This document shows positions 1 through 11,195 of a DNA stretch of 64,000 nt, one piece after another. A program made the translations under genes and the position numbers. This DNA is from Coenobita brevimanus (taxonomy: Eukaryota > Arthropoda > Malacostraca > Decapoda > Coenobitidae). Location: positions 7,764,643-7,828,642 of the forward strand of contig CM064690.1 in assembly GCA_032717465.1 (NCBI GenBank). The letters run 5' to 3'. How positions within the stretch are numbered: position 1 is the first letter of the stretch; the number at the start of each line of letters is the position of its first letter. The notes beneath the pieces were generated by a model. That model ran no database searches. It was not told the DNA's origin and saw only the letters and a program-made list of their open reading frames with translations.

Positions 1-620
1 AGATGTAGGCTTGTTCACCAGGTGGATCAGTGAAAGGAGAGGAGAGCCAAAGGTGGTGGTGAACATTGAAATCTCCTAGAATGGAGATTTCTGAGAAAGG
101 AGAAATGGATAGAATGTGTTCCATCGCAGAAGTAAGATAGTCGAAAAATTTTTGATAGTCAGTTGACTTAGAGGATAAGTAAACAGCACACATATATTTA
201 GTCAGAGAATGACAGGAAAGCCGAAGCCAGAGTGTAGAGAATTCAGAAGAATCGAGTTCAGGAACACGAGAGCAAGATAAGTCGTTGCGTATATATACAC
301 AACAGCCACTTTTGGCTTTGAAATGAGTATAGAGAAAGTAGGAGGATACAGAAAAGGGTTTGCTGTCAGTTGCCTCAGGCAGCTGAGTCTCAGTTAGAAA
401 AAGAAGGTGAGGTTTAGAGGAGGAGAGGTGGTGCTCAAGAGAGCGAAAGTTAGAGGAAAGGCCGCGAATGTTGCAGAAATGAAGAAGAGAGTCAGACAGT
501 GGTTCCAGGCACCTCGAGTCGTCACTGGGAGAGGGGCGGATGGTGGGGGCATTTATGGTCCCTCCCCTGGGGACTCCGAGGCTTGGTGAAGAGACGCCAT
601 TATTTTTTACATTTTGGAAA
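1..620 (-). pseudogene. LINE ORF2 endonuclease domain, truncated by window edge
   Basis: Read on the minus strand, an open frame runs from about position 620 off the left edge. It translates as an APE-type endonuclease of a non-LTR retrotransposon. It shows FCNIRGLSSN at about 450-480, LFLTETQ at about 378-400, a GCCVYIRNDLSC block near 270-305 and the catalytic ILGDFNVHHHLW motif near 50-85. EN cuts the target DNA during LINE insertion. The N-terminal stretch before the domain is rich in Pro and Ser. No stop interrupts the part I translated, so the copy may be fairly young; the reverse transcriptase would lie beyond position 1. It resembles Jockey/CR1-type LINEs of decapods as I know them; the clade is an inference. 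Confidence 0.8.
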
Positions 621-934
621 GGGAAGTGTAGTGTGTACTGTGCATGTAGTTTGGTGTAGATAGTTAGAGAAATTTGTACAGGAGAGCATGCTGGCCTACC
701 CGCTGTGTAACTGAGACACTGAAAAAGTTCAGCAAAGTGGGATGGTCAGGAACTAGTCCTGAGGGCTGATGAAACGGGAGCTCCAGCAATCCCTTTCATC
801 ATCTTTCCATCCACCTCGGGAGTAATGCCCTGCTCGACTGGTGCTACAGTCTACTTCTCACTCAGTGTAACAATAAAATTTTATCAGTGAGGAAGAAGTG
901 CTATGGAGTCTCCTATGCCACCTAAAATACGGTC

Positions 935-976
<42 letters not shown>

Positions 977-1389
977 AGCAGTTGAGAATTGGCTTGTGGT
1001 AGCAAAAATGAAAAAAAAAAAAAAAAATGTCATTGCGATAATACTGGTGAGGGACGCCTTCACGTGGTGGCTACAGTTTGGCTGGACGATGGAGCTGCCT
1101 GGTTATACAAACATCTCTAAGTCCCCTCACCATCCCCGAAAAGTGGGATGGTGGACTGCATATGAAACGCGACTTCCTTCTACAGTTCACCGGGTTCACG
1201 TCTCAAATAAACCTGGGACCTCAAATGCTACTACTGTTCTTGGTATCCCCAAGCGATTTAATTTAGCTTCGGGGAAATTTTTAGAACTGGTGGGTTTGTA
1301 TAAAGCCTCTAACCCGTACACTGTAAGGTGTCCCCTCTGAGTAGGATAAAATCGTCTAATATCACAGACAAGGTGAAAAACTACTTCAT
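621..1389. other. intron or LINE 5' flank, no gene seen
   Basis: No coding signal is recognised. The minus-strand frame of the LINE stays open for a further 120 bases or so, which may be its 5' region. The stretch also holds a (TG)n tract at 938-972 and an A-run at 1009-1026. Confidence 0.5.
938..972. repeat. (TG)n microsatellite
   Basis: About 17 TG units with one C interruption at the end. Confidence 0.95.
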
Positions 1390-1475
1390 GAAACTGAAGC
1401 GGTTACGTATTTGTTGACATTTTGAGCAGCTTTCTTTGGAGTGATTGGAGATGATGATGAAGTACAGGGTTATCT
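1390..1475 (+). pseudogene. ghost copy of Slo2 exon (6599) and its upstream intron
   Basis: The bases from about 1395 match the sequence before the real exon at 6565-6598 (AACTGAAGSGGTTA...). They run into TTTGAGCAGCTTTCTTTGGA, which aligns with the start of the real exon (TTCGAGCAGCTGGCTTTCAC). The acceptor AG is lost (CAT in place of CAG) and similarity fades after about 30 exon bases. This is the weakest of three related copies and could not be spliced as it stands. Confidence 0.5.
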
Positions 1476-1554
1476 ATATATAACCCTACGCCAGTTGATT
1501 GCTAGTATGTTTCGGGGACAGCTTAGTCGGCGTTATAAATGTGTGACCTGCATC

Positions 1555-3951
1555 GCTTATTCAACTCCTACTTCCACGACCACACCCAGTCCCACAGAAA
1601 CACCCAAACCCACCCTTACCGACGACACTCCGACCCCCAATGTCACACCCACACCCATTACCACTGTTGTACTCACATTCACTCCCACTGTCACACCCAC
1701 ACCCACGACCACTGTACACCCACACCGACTCCCACTGTCACACCCATACCCACTCCCAGTCACACCCACATCCAATCCCACTGTCACCCATTGTCACATC
1801 CACACCCTCTCCCACCGTCACACCCACACCCACACAAACTTTCACTGCCACACCCACACCTACTCACACCCACGTTCACTCCTATTGTCACACTCAGACC
1901 CACAGCCATTGTCACACCCACACCCACTCCCACTGCCACACAGACCCACACCCACTGTCACATCCACACCCATTCCCACTCACTCAAACACAGTCAGACC
2001 CACACCCATGCCCACACCCACTTTTACAACCACTCCCACTCCCATTGTCACACCTACACCCACACCCATACCCACACCCACACCCACGCCCACACCCAGT
2101 CACATCCACCTTACTGCCGCTGTCACATCCATACCCACACCCACTGCCACACCCATACGCACACCCACTTTTATACCCACACCCACGCCAGCTGTCACAT
2201 CCACACCCACTCCCACTGTCGCACCCACGCCTACTCCCGCTGTCACACCCACATACACTCCCTATAACATACCTACACCCACTCTCACTGTCACACTCAC
2301 ACCCATTGTCACACTTACACCCACTGTTACACCCACACCCACTTCCACTGTCACACCCACACACACGCCCACCGCCACAAACACAACCACTCCTATCGTC
2401 ACACCCACTCCCACTGTCAAACCCACACACGCACTCCCACTGTCACACCCACACCCATCCCCACTGTCACACCTACATCTAATCTAAATCTCACACCCAC
2501 ACCAACTCCCATTAGCCTATCTCCCTGACACCTACACCCAATGTAACACCAAACCCAAACCCATTGTTATACTCACACCCACTTCCACTGTTGTACCCAC
2601 ACCCACTCCCACTAGCCTTTCACACCCGTACCCACTTCTGCAGTAACATTCACACCCACGCCTAATTATCACATCCACATTCACTGTCACTGAGACCCCT
2701 ATGTCCACACCCACCATAACACCTATACCGACACCCACTGTCACACCCCCTCCAAATGTTGCAACCAAACCCGCACACCCACTCCCACTGTCACACCCAC
2801 ATCCACTCCCACCTCACATATACCTTCTCCCACACTCACAGCCACACCCACTCCCACTGTCAAAACCACACCCACTTCTATTGTCACGCCCACACCCACT
2901 CCCACTGTCACATTGACGCCTACACAACTGTCACACCCACACTTACACCCATTATAACACCTGCAACCCCTTCCACTGTCACACCCACTGTCACACTTAC
3001 TGTCACACACACTCCCACTGTCACACCCACACTCACTGTCATACCCACATTCACTCCCACTGTCTCTTCGACACCAGCTCTCACTCCCACACCCTCACCA
3101 ACTCCCACTCCCACTGTCACAACCTCACCCACTCCCACTGTCACAATCACACCCACACCCTTTCCCACTGTCACACCCACACCCACACCCACTCCCACTG
3201 TCACATCTACATCCAGTCCCACTGTCACACCAACAACCAGTTTCATTAGCTTGCTACATCCACACCCACATTTGTCACACCGACACACACCTACTGTCAC
3301 ACCCACACCCACTTCCCCTGTCATACCCGCATCCATTCTCACTGTCCCACCCATACCCACTCCTACTGTCACATTCACACATAAACTCAGTCATACCCAC
3401 ACCCACTACCACTAGCCTGTCATACACACACACCCACTCCCAACAGCCAATGACACCCACATCCACACCCACTGTCACACCCATATCCACTCCCACTGTC
3501 ACACCCACACCCATTCCCACTGTCACACCCACACATACACTATCACTCCCACACCGACTCTTGGTGTGACACGTAAGCCCACTCCCAATACCTCGTCAAA
3601 CCAAAACCCACACCCACACCTACTGTCACACACACACCCACTTCCACTTCAACACCCACACCCATTTAGATTGTCATACCCACACCCACTCCTACTGTTA
3701 CAGCCACACTCACTCTCAGTGTCACATCCACACCCATACCCACACTCACTGTCACATCCACATCGATTTTCACTGTCATACCCACACCCATTTCCAATGT
3801 CACACCCATATCCTAACCCAGTGCCACTCTCACATCCTTACCCACACCTTCATCCACTCCCACTTTCCCACCTACACCCACTCCACCCACTCCACTGTCA
3901 CACCCACAACCATTCCCACTAGCTGACCACAGCCACAGATACACCCACTGT

Positions 3952-4020
<69 letters not shown>

Positions 4021-5179
4021 ACACAAATATCCACTTTCTCACCTACACCTACTCTCACTGTCGCACCTAGACTCACTCCCACTATCACATCCACACCCAC
4101 AATCGCATTCACACTTACCCCCACTAGCGTATAGCACCCACACCCACTCCCACTAGCAGGTCATACCCCCATCCACACCCACTGTCATAACAACTTCCGC
4201 TGCCACTGCCACACCCTCACCCAATCCAACGGTCACACCCACACACACTCCCACTGTCACACATACTCCCACTCCCAAAGTCAAACCCACACCTACTCCC
4301 ATTGTCACATCCATACCCGTTCAAATTATCCCATCACACCCACACCCACTGTCTCACCCATAACAGCTCTCACTGTCACACCCACAACCATTCTCACTGA
4401 TACACCCACACCCACTGTGCCACCTACACACACACTCACTCACACCCACTGTTACACCCACGCCCACTCCCATTGCCACATCCACACCCACTACAACTGT
4501 CACTCCCACAACCTTTCCCACTCTTACACCCATACCCCCACCCACACCGACTGTCGCACCCACAACAACTCTCTCTGTCACATCCACACCTACTCTCACT
4601 ATCGCTGTCACACCCACAGTGACCCCACACCAGCTGTCAGTCACACCCATACCAACTCCCAATGCCACACCCCTACCCACTGTCACATCCACACCCATTC
4701 CCACTGTCACACCACACCCACTCCCAATGTCACGCTCACATCTACTCCCACTGTCACACCCATACAAGCTCCTACTGTCACAGCCACACCAACTCCCACT
4801 GTCATGCTCATTTCCACTCCCACTGTTAACACAATACCCCCCACATCCACTGTAACAACCACACCCACTCACACCGTCACACCCACTCCCATTGTCACAC
4901 CCACGCTCATTTCCAATGTCATCCCCAAACCAGCTCTCTGTCACACCCACACCCACTGTCACACATACACTAAATTTCATTGCCACAGGCACACGCACTT
5001 CCATTATCACACCCACACCTTCTCTCAATGTCACACCCACTCCCAATGATACACTCACACCCACACACCCACACCCACACCCACCCACCCACCCACCCAC
5101 ACCCACCCACCCACCCACACCCACCCACCTACCCACACACACACACACACCCACCCACCCACCCACCCACCCACACCCA

Positions 5180-5278
<99 letters not shown>

Positions 5279-5485
5279 CAAATCCCACTATCACATTCAC
5301 ACCCAGTTTCAATATCACACTCACATCGACTCCCACTGTCAGACCTACGCCCACTTCCACTTTCACACTTACACGCACTCCCACTATTACACCCACACTC
5401 AGTCCCACTGTCACATCCACACTCATTCACACTGTCACAGTCACACTCACTCCCACTGTCACATCAACACCCACTATTCACTGAC
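1555..5485. repeat. 4-kb degenerate CACACC/CACTCC/CACTGT satellite
   Basis: Nearly 4 kb is built from hexamers of the type CACACC, CACTCC and CACTGT, often in 24-bp higher-order units (TCACACCCACACCCACTCCCACTG). Pure (CA)n tracts occur near 3954-4017 and 5180-5276, and an ACCC-rich tract at 5047-5180. Because the period is a multiple of three, several frames stay open for 100-350 codons. They give Thr-Pro, His-rich or Val-Gly polymers, which are not credible proteins. Confidence 0.97.
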
Positions 5486-5786
5486 GCACCCACAACTGCA
5501 GGTTAAGCCGTCCCTGGAAGACTCGAGATAAATTATGGCGCTGTTTACGTATCGCCCTGTGTTTTGCTGATGTGACTCACTCGGCTGCATTCCTCCATCT
5601 GGCATTAGCTGCAGTTAAATAAGACCTCCTCATAATATAAACTTTTAGTTTATATTTTGCACACAGACATGGAAAGAGGCAGCGCCAGACGTAAACGCGG
5701 AAAGTTTGAACAGTGTGGCCAGTGAAAGTATTATTCATGTCTTCGGAATCGTGGTTGATTTAAAAGATTTTTTTTTTTTTTAACAG

Positions 5787-5860
5787 TTTGAGCACCTGTC
5801 ATTCACATGGATGGAGCGTTAAAAGTTGGGTGGGACTTTTTTCACCTTACATTATCTTTT
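5787..5860 (+). pseudogene. ghost copy of Slo2 exon (6599), stop-containing
   Basis: A pyrimidine tract and AACAG acceptor (5782-5786) precede a segment translating FEHLSFTWMER, stop, KLGGT. It lines up with [17 protein letters not shown] of the functional exon at 6599. The TAA stop is at 5820-5822. Similarity continues weakly to the CACC near 5842 and is then lost, so only the first third of the exon survives. It lies about 810 bp upstream of the functional exon. Confidence 0.85.
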
Positions 5861-6540
5861 TAGCACTATAATCTTTTCACTCTAACTTCGTAAATTTGTC
5901 ACCTTTCCATCTTGAGTGCTGAGCGTAACAAGAGAGTAACACTAGAACACGATGCTAGTCACAAAAAAAAAAAAAAAAAAAAAAAAACGCTTTTGAATGT
6001 CAAGGTGTGGCATTTCTTTAACTGCCACTGGCCTATGTGAAATCAGCTACAAAAGGACGAAATCTTGGGCCAAGTTAAGGTGAAACAGTTACACAACTGT
6101 GCTCCATTTTCTCTAACTTTGCTTAAAATTGTTATCTCTCCATCTTAAATGCCGAGTTTAAACAAGGGATTGGCACTAGAATATGATGCTAGTCACGAAA
6201 AGTGCTGTGGAAACGACAATGAGTTGCAGTAATGTCTTTTTTTTTTTCCCCTACAGGGCTACGTGATACAGGCTGCAAAATGATGAATAGCTTGGTCATG
6301 TTAAGGTGAAACAAGTATACCACTGCTCCTTTTACTCTAACTTGACCAAAGTTGTCATCTCTGCATATTGAATGCTGATCTGTACTCAGAGAGTAACACA
6401 ATATTATGATGGTAGTCACGAAAACGGATGTGGAAAAGATGTAGTGCTGCAGAATTATCTGTCACTGAGCTACGTTAAACAAGCTGTGAAATGATGGGAA
6501 TTTTGGCCCAGACAAGATAAAATGGTATAAACGATTTTAC
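5850..6540. repeat. about 230-bp intronic tandem repeat, about 3 diverged copies
   Basis: Blocks carrying CTCTAACTT, GTCATCTCTCCATCTT, GAGAGTAACACTAGAA and GATGCTAGTCAC recur near 5880-5965, 6110-6200 and 6330-6425. The related AAGTTAAGGTGAAACA block recurs between them. The array links ghost exon 5787 to the functional exon and is probably part of the same duplicated intron DNA. Confidence 0.75.
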
Positions 6541-6598
6541 TAAACTGAGGAAGGACATATGTAACTGAAGGGGTTAACCTGTGGTATTTTTCTGACAG

Positions 6599-6763
6599 TT
6601 CGAGCAGCTGGCTTTCACGTGGATGGAGAGAAAGAAACTAGGAGGGACGTATTCTGCTCACCGTGCACAGAGCGAGAAGCATGTGGTCGTCTGCTGTACC
6701 AACCTACAGGCAGACACTATCATGGACTTCCTCAATGAGTTCTATGCACACCCTCACCTCCAG
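6599..6763 (+). CDS. Slo2: Slo2/KCNT potassium channel, exon A (post-S6 linker and start of RCK1)
   Basis: This 165-nt exon (55 codons, phase 0 at both ends) is bounded by TTTTTCTGACAG and GTTAGT. It encodes [20 protein letters not shown], then a basic/His-rich linker, then [20 protein letters not shown]. The family has the same order: the end of the gating linker after S6, then the first beta-alpha-beta unit of RCK1, the cytoplasmic domain that couples Na+ (and Cl-) sensing to pore opening. Residues match arthropod Slo2 almost continuously and vertebrate KCNT1 (LYLWMERQKSGG..., [11 protein letters not shown]) well. The upstream exon with the pore is not in the window. Two decayed copies of this exon's 5' end lie upstream. 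Confidence 0.97.
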
Positions 6764-6774
6764 GTTAGTTACAG

Positions 6775-7140
6775 ATGATCCATCTACCTGTGTGTCTATT
6801 TGTATATCTGTGTCTATCCATCTATATCTGTCTACCTATTTATATATCCCTCTGTTCATCTGTCTGTTTGGCTGTCATTCTATCAATCTTTTCAACCTAT
6901 GTCTATTTTTTTTTCCTTTCTCTGTTTATCCATATCTGTATCCAGCTATCTGTATCTCTGTCTATCAGTCAGTCAGTCAATCAGTCACAATCTGTCTTTC
7001 TATCTATCTTTGTCTACCTATGTATCTATCCACCTACCCTCTTACATATCCATCGCCAGACGCTTTAATTCTGGGTGGGGTGGCCACACACATCATATCC
7101 ACGGTGTCCTGTCCTCAACCTTCGTCTTTCTCTTTACCTA
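6775..7140 (-). mobile_element. 3' end of a (GATA)n-tailed LINE, minus strand
   Basis: A degenerate (TCTA/TCTG)n stretch at 6775-7053 is followed by GCCAGACGCTTTAATTCTGG and GGGGTGGCCACA. This is the reverse complement of the 3' end seen at 37430-37490 (GTGGCCACCCC...GAGGCGTCTGGCAATAGATA). It is therefore a short 3' fragment of that family, with an expanded tail, inserted just after exon A. Confidence 0.75.
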
Positions 7141-7733
7141 ATATAAATTAAATCAATCAGTTCAAACGGTCACTTGGTAGTTTTGGGCTGCAAGAAAATT
7201 TAAAATGTTGACATGAACAATTTTCGCAGTGTTAGCACAAATTGCACTGAAATCAGAAAAAATACTGTGTGAAAAAATCTTTGACATAACATCATGTACT
7301 CGTTGAAAAATGTTATCCTTCGATTTAGTTGTTAATAAGGAAACTACCCTATATTATAGAAGATTATCCATCCTGCCATAGTCTTTGGGATATTGCTTAT
7401 TATTTTCCGTATCTGCAACCCATTCAAAACATAACATAGCTCAGCAAGTACTTAACATAATGTCAAGGCTATTTTCACTTAACAGTTACCTATTCATAAC
7501 ACGAGTTATACTGGTACTACGAAAATTATCAAAGTCGATTTTTTTCAACGTCTTTGTAACCCAGCACTGGCAAGTGGTCGATTCAGTCAAAGGCAGTGAC
7601 TGATGGGGGAGGTTGGAAAGTGGGAATAGATGGAAGAATAGTACAATGGGAAAGGAACTGTAGAGAGTGGGAAAGGCAGCCAAGGCTTGAAGCAGCTAAC
7701 GTGAACTGTTTCCTTGACTGGCTGGTTTGTTAT

Positions 7734-7734
<1 letters not shown>
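7141..7734. other. intron, no gene seen
   Basis: AT-rich intron with no recognisable coding or mobile sequence. Confidence 0.5.

Positions 7735-7793
<59 letters not shown>
7735..7793. repeat. (TA)n microsatellite
   Basis: About 29 TA units. Confidence 0.97.
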
Positions 7794-7798
<5 letters not shown>

Positions 7799-7947
7799 CG
7801 AGTATATAATAATATGGAACTTTATTGCTGTATCGCATTCTCATAGAACATAAAAGAAAGTGTTCCCACTGTATTTTCCACTCACTCAAGTTAAGTAAAA
7901 AATTCTAATTTATAAATTAAATGGAAAATAAATAGAACTTTCCATAT

Positions 7948-8577
7948 TTATCTAATAAGGGGTCCACACACACTTGGGGCCTGAGGCTTCAGCCTCATCA
8001 GTCTCCCTGTAAATCTGCCCCTGCTGTCCCAGATGTCGATCTCCAGGGAGGTTAAGACTGGTGTTGGGGGTTTGGGTAAACTACTTTTATTCATTGTGAA
8101 TTGCTTTTGAAGGTTTTGGTTCTTTTTTCTTTTCTTTGCTGTAATTCCCGGCCTGGGATCCGAGTCTGAGATGGTTGTTTTAGAAATCCAGTGACACTGT
8201 TCTTGGGTCATGCTCTCAGTTGATCTTTTAATTAAATTGTGGTGGGTCGTTAAGACAAATTTCAAATCTTCTAGCGTTTCCATGTCGTTTTCTTCTAGTG
8301 TTTCTTTCTCTTCCGTGTCTTCTTCGGTTTCATCTTTGGCTTCTTCCTCATCTTCAGTGTCATCCTGTGTTACAGTGGTGGTTGTGATGTACTTCTGGCC
8401 GAGTCTTGGTCCTTCCTGGAATCTAGCAGGTATGGAAATGGGTTTTCGTTTAAAAGATAGGGTTGACGAATCCTCAAACAGCACTACGGCACCGCCGGCA
8501 TTAACCTTAGCCATCTCCACACACTGCACGATCTTCATCGCCGGGTCATCCTGTAATCTTGGCAGTGTTCTGTTCAT
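7948..8577 (-). CDS. unrecognised 209-codon ORF, antisense in Slo2 intron
   Basis: I do not recognise this protein. It is the longest minus-strand frame here that is neither a repeat nor a known transposon domain. It opens MNRTLPRLQDDPAMKIVQ, followed by a hydrophobic stretch (NAGGAVVLFED). A very acidic, probably disordered or coiled segment follows at about residues 70-105 (DDTEDEEEAKDETEEDTEEK), then a basic patch (AKKRKKNQ) near residue 150. No signal peptide or membrane helix is evident. The base composition looks richer in G+C than the surrounding intron. Coding-like frames continue upstream on the same strand to 9405, so this may be the last part of a larger decayed gene, an unidentified mobile element or viral insertion, or one exon of a nested gene. 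Confidence 0.4.
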   Translation of the reverse strand: MNRTLPRLQDDPAMKIVQCVEMAKVNAGGAVVLFEDSSTLSFKRKPISIPARFQEGPRLGQKYITTTTVTQDDTEDEEEAKDETEEDTEEKETLEENDMETLEDLKFVLTTHHNLIKRSTESMTQEQCHWISKTTISDSDPRPGITAKKRKKNQNLQKQFTMNKSSLPKPPTPVLTSLEIDIWDSRGRFTGRLMRLKPQAPSVCGPLIR

Positions 8578-8618
8578 GGTTGCTCTTGGTCACGGAGCTG
8601 TAGGTGGGTTGTTGTTGT

Positions 8619-8886
8619 CTAGGCTGTTTTGGGAGCGGGGCAGGGGTGGGGGGGCGAGGTGGTGGAAGGCTGGTCAAAGGAGCTTGGGTTAGGGCTGCCC
8701 TCAAAAACTCCTTCCTGGCGGGAGGGGCACTCCACGTACACAGTACGCACAAAAGGAGCGGTGCACTGAATGTGGAAATTACCTCCATGGCATATCTGGA
8801 ATAGGTGATCATCGTCACTGTATAGGTCTTTGTGAGGCGCTCGTACTAGCATCAGCATCTTCTGCAATGCTGCAGCTGGAGCCTGT

Positions 8887-8922
<36 letters not shown>

Positions 8923-9405
8923 AGGTTTGGTAGATGGACTAGGTAGTCGAGCTTGAATCCGATGATTAAGATATTTCCGACGTCGTCTGGTTTCTGCAAA
9001 TCATTTTTGCTTTGGTGGAGTTTGCTTGATTTTGTAGTCTGATACCGATGGCATGTGGGTGACTCTGAGGAAGCCCTTGAATGGTAATATCCAGGCGTGG
9101 GTGGCAATCCCTCTAAGGTGTCGGATTATTTAAGAGCATTTTGCGTCGAATTAAGGAGTATTCTTCATCGTGCAGCCAAGGTCTTCCATATTATTAAATT
9201 TCTCACTCACGAATCCATTGAGGTTTTCAGGGTAATACCGCTGTATCTGGCAGACCTTCTTCGTGGGCCACCTTACGCTATATATTGGGAAGCAGCGAAT
9301 TTTGTTCATGAGCATGTGATACGGACTGTCAGGGGGCTTTTCATTCCAAGTAAAGGACAAAGTAGGCCTTGAAAAGATGGAGGAAAGAAATGGGAAGGGC
9401 ATCAA
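8619..9405 (-). pseudogene. coding-like relic upstream of the 7948-8577 ORF
   Basis: Two minus-strand open frames (8619-9107 and 9151-9405) run into the 209-codon ORF with frame changes. The stretch just after a (GA)n tract (LVRAPHKDLYSDDDHLFQIC, then HGGNFHIQC and VRTVYVECPSRQEG) looks like real protein: mixed composition, with spaced Cys and His. The frame breaks near a poly-C run at about 8640-8660, which could be a true frameshift or a sequencing slip. A GCATTGCAG acceptor-like site follows the (GA)n tract on this strand. Function unknown. Confidence 0.35.
8887..8921. repeat. (TC)n microsatellite
   Basis: About 17 TC units inside the antisense coding-like block, where they translate as an Arg-Glu polymer. 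Confidence 0.95.
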
Positions 9406-10031
9406 GATGAAGTTGGGGTGAAGACGACTTGCAGTGGAACAGAGACTGGAGGTGTTAGTGCTTCAACTGATCGGAGTGTTCTGCTTTCAGGCCACTCCTC
9501 TCTCACTAATATACAGTACCTGTCTAGTCCGCCTTCTGCCTCATCCCTGGTGTCCCCCTCCCATTCTCTCACCACCTACCTCACATGCATACACTTCCTT
9601 TGCCAAGCAGTCACTCACACTTATACGGTACCACAACACTCCCGAAAGTCCTAGTCTTTTTGCCGCTCCATGTATTTCCACACGCTCCTTTCAGATAACT
9701 CAGTTTCACTTCCCTTGATGAACTTTTGATAAAGTACATACAGGGAGAGTAGTTCGCCTGATATTTCACCACTTAAACTTCATTTTCCTCGGATGGCAAA
9801 TATTCCTAAACTGAGAATTGCTGTTTCTCACCCCCATAGTTAATGCTGTTTGGTATGGTGCGTTAGAGAGTCAAGAAATGACGGACAGGCCTTAAGCCTG
9901 AAGTAAAGGAAGTATAACAGGGGGTGAACTTTGCCCCTGAGTACATGTGTTATTTCTCTCTCTGAAGTAGACGTTGTGGAATAGGGGTCGGATTTTTTTG
10001 AGTGACTGTACGTAATTCTTCTTTGCGCCAG
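9406..10031. other. intron, no gene seen
   Basis: Nothing is recognised apart from the polypyrimidine tract and CGCCAG acceptor of exon B at its end. Confidence 0.5.
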
Positions 10032-10232
10032 GACTATTACGTGGTGCTACTGTCGCCTATGGAGTTGGATCCCACGATGAAGATGATCCTGCAGGTGCCA
10101 ATGTGGGCACAACGGGTCATATACATCCAAGGGTCGTGTCTCAAGGACGGGGACCTCACACGGGCCAGGATGAGTGAGGCCGAGGCCTGCTTTATCCTGG
10201 CTGCACGACAGTATACTGACAAGACTGCTGCG
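10032..10232 (+). CDS. Slo2: Slo2/KCNT potassium channel, exon B (RCK1 core)
   Basis: A 201-nt exon (67 codons, phase 0) between TTTGCGCCAG and GTGAGT. It encodes [20 protein letters not shown], then [20 protein letters not shown], then [20 protein letters not shown]. The HLQ end of exon A joins DYYVVLLSP without a gap, as in the family (HPRLQDYYVV...). This is the Rossmann-like core of RCK1, with the second and third beta strands and the GSCLKDGDL turn. The 5' splice site is followed eight to ten bases later by a (CA)n tract, which may influence its use. Confidence 0.98.
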
Positions 10233-10238
10233 GTGAGT

Positions 10239-10242
<4 letters not shown>

Positions 10243-10290
<48 letters not shown>
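10243..10290. repeat. (CA)n tract just inside the exon B donor
   Basis: About 24 CA units beginning 10 bases after the GTGAGT donor at 10233. Confidence 0.97.
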
Positions 10291-10295
<5 letters not shown>

Positions 10296-10977
10296 CCTCA
10301 GTGTACATATGATGGAACTGTAGAACCAGTCCTCTGAGAATATAGTAAAAGCACCATTTTGAACTCAATAAAGTGTATATTTAATAGTTATACTGGACAT
10401 GACTCATCAATGTTTTGTCTTTTCTGGTATATTACTGAACCAAACCTCATTGGTGTGGCAATCATACCAAGAAAGAGCTCAAATTTTGGGCAAATAAACG
10501 ATAGATGCTTACTCAAAACCTGTCTCTTTAGGTAAAATCAGTAAGAGAGGCCATATTTTACATTAAAATGTATTTATTTATATTTCCTCATAATACTGTT
10601 TTTTTCTTGTGCACTATTCATGTTTATTCTGTTTTGCGACAAGTTGCCTTCTGTGCCGCAGTATACCTTGACTGTCAATTTTCTACCTATGTGGAAAATT
10701 GAAAATTTCATTTTTTTCTTGATCAGGGTCTAATTTTGAAAGAAAACTTATAAATTTTACGGTCTCAAGTTTCTATAGAAAATTACTGCCAGGTGGATTT
10801 CTCATGGCTATGTTATGACGAGAATATGTATAAAAACATCATGAAAGGAGTTTCATTTTTTCCAAGGCAAAATGTCAAATTTTGGAAAAGGCTGTTGAGT
10901 CTCATGCAGTATCCAGAGTTAATTACTCTCATACAGTGGATAGGCATAGATTAAACCCTTCACCTCTTTTTGCACAG
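10291..10977. other. short intron between exons B and C
   Basis: AT-rich, with no other features. It ends in a pyrimidine-rich acceptor (CCTCTTTTTGCACAG). Confidence 0.6.
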
Positions 10978-11195
10978 GATGAACACACCATCCTCAGGTC
11001 ATGGGCAGTCAAGGACTTCGCCCCCAACGTGCCTCAGTATGTACAGATCTTCCGTGCCGAGAACAAGCTGCATGTGAAGTTTGCCGAGCACGTAGTATGT
11101 GAGGATGAACTCAAGTATGCCCTTCTAGCCAATAACTGTATGAGTCCAGGCATATCTACACTGGTTACGTTACTTCTCCACACATCTAGAGGACA
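10978..11195 (+). CDS. Slo2: Slo2/KCNT potassium channel, exon C (RCK1)
   Basis: A 218-nt exon between TTTTTGCACAG and GTGAGT, phase 0 to phase 2. It encodes [20 protein letters not shown], then [20 protein letters not shown], then [14 protein letters not shown] and the [14 protein letters not shown] segment. The glutamine codon is split and completed by the first base of exon D at 38195. In the family this is the part of RCK1 where WAVKDFAPN and HVKFAxHVVCE are almost invariant. The following intron is about 27 kb and holds most of the transposons in the window. Confidence 0.98.

Noticed and set aside
1441..2487. 348-codon plus-strand ORF and many companions through 1440-5530
   Set aside because: Products are Thr-Pro, His-rich or Val-Gly polymers from a satellite whose period is a multiple of three; several frames on both strands are open at once.
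7587..7889. 100-codon minus-strand ORF ending near a (TA)n tract
   Set aside because: Half of it is the (TA)n tract and the rest has no domain.
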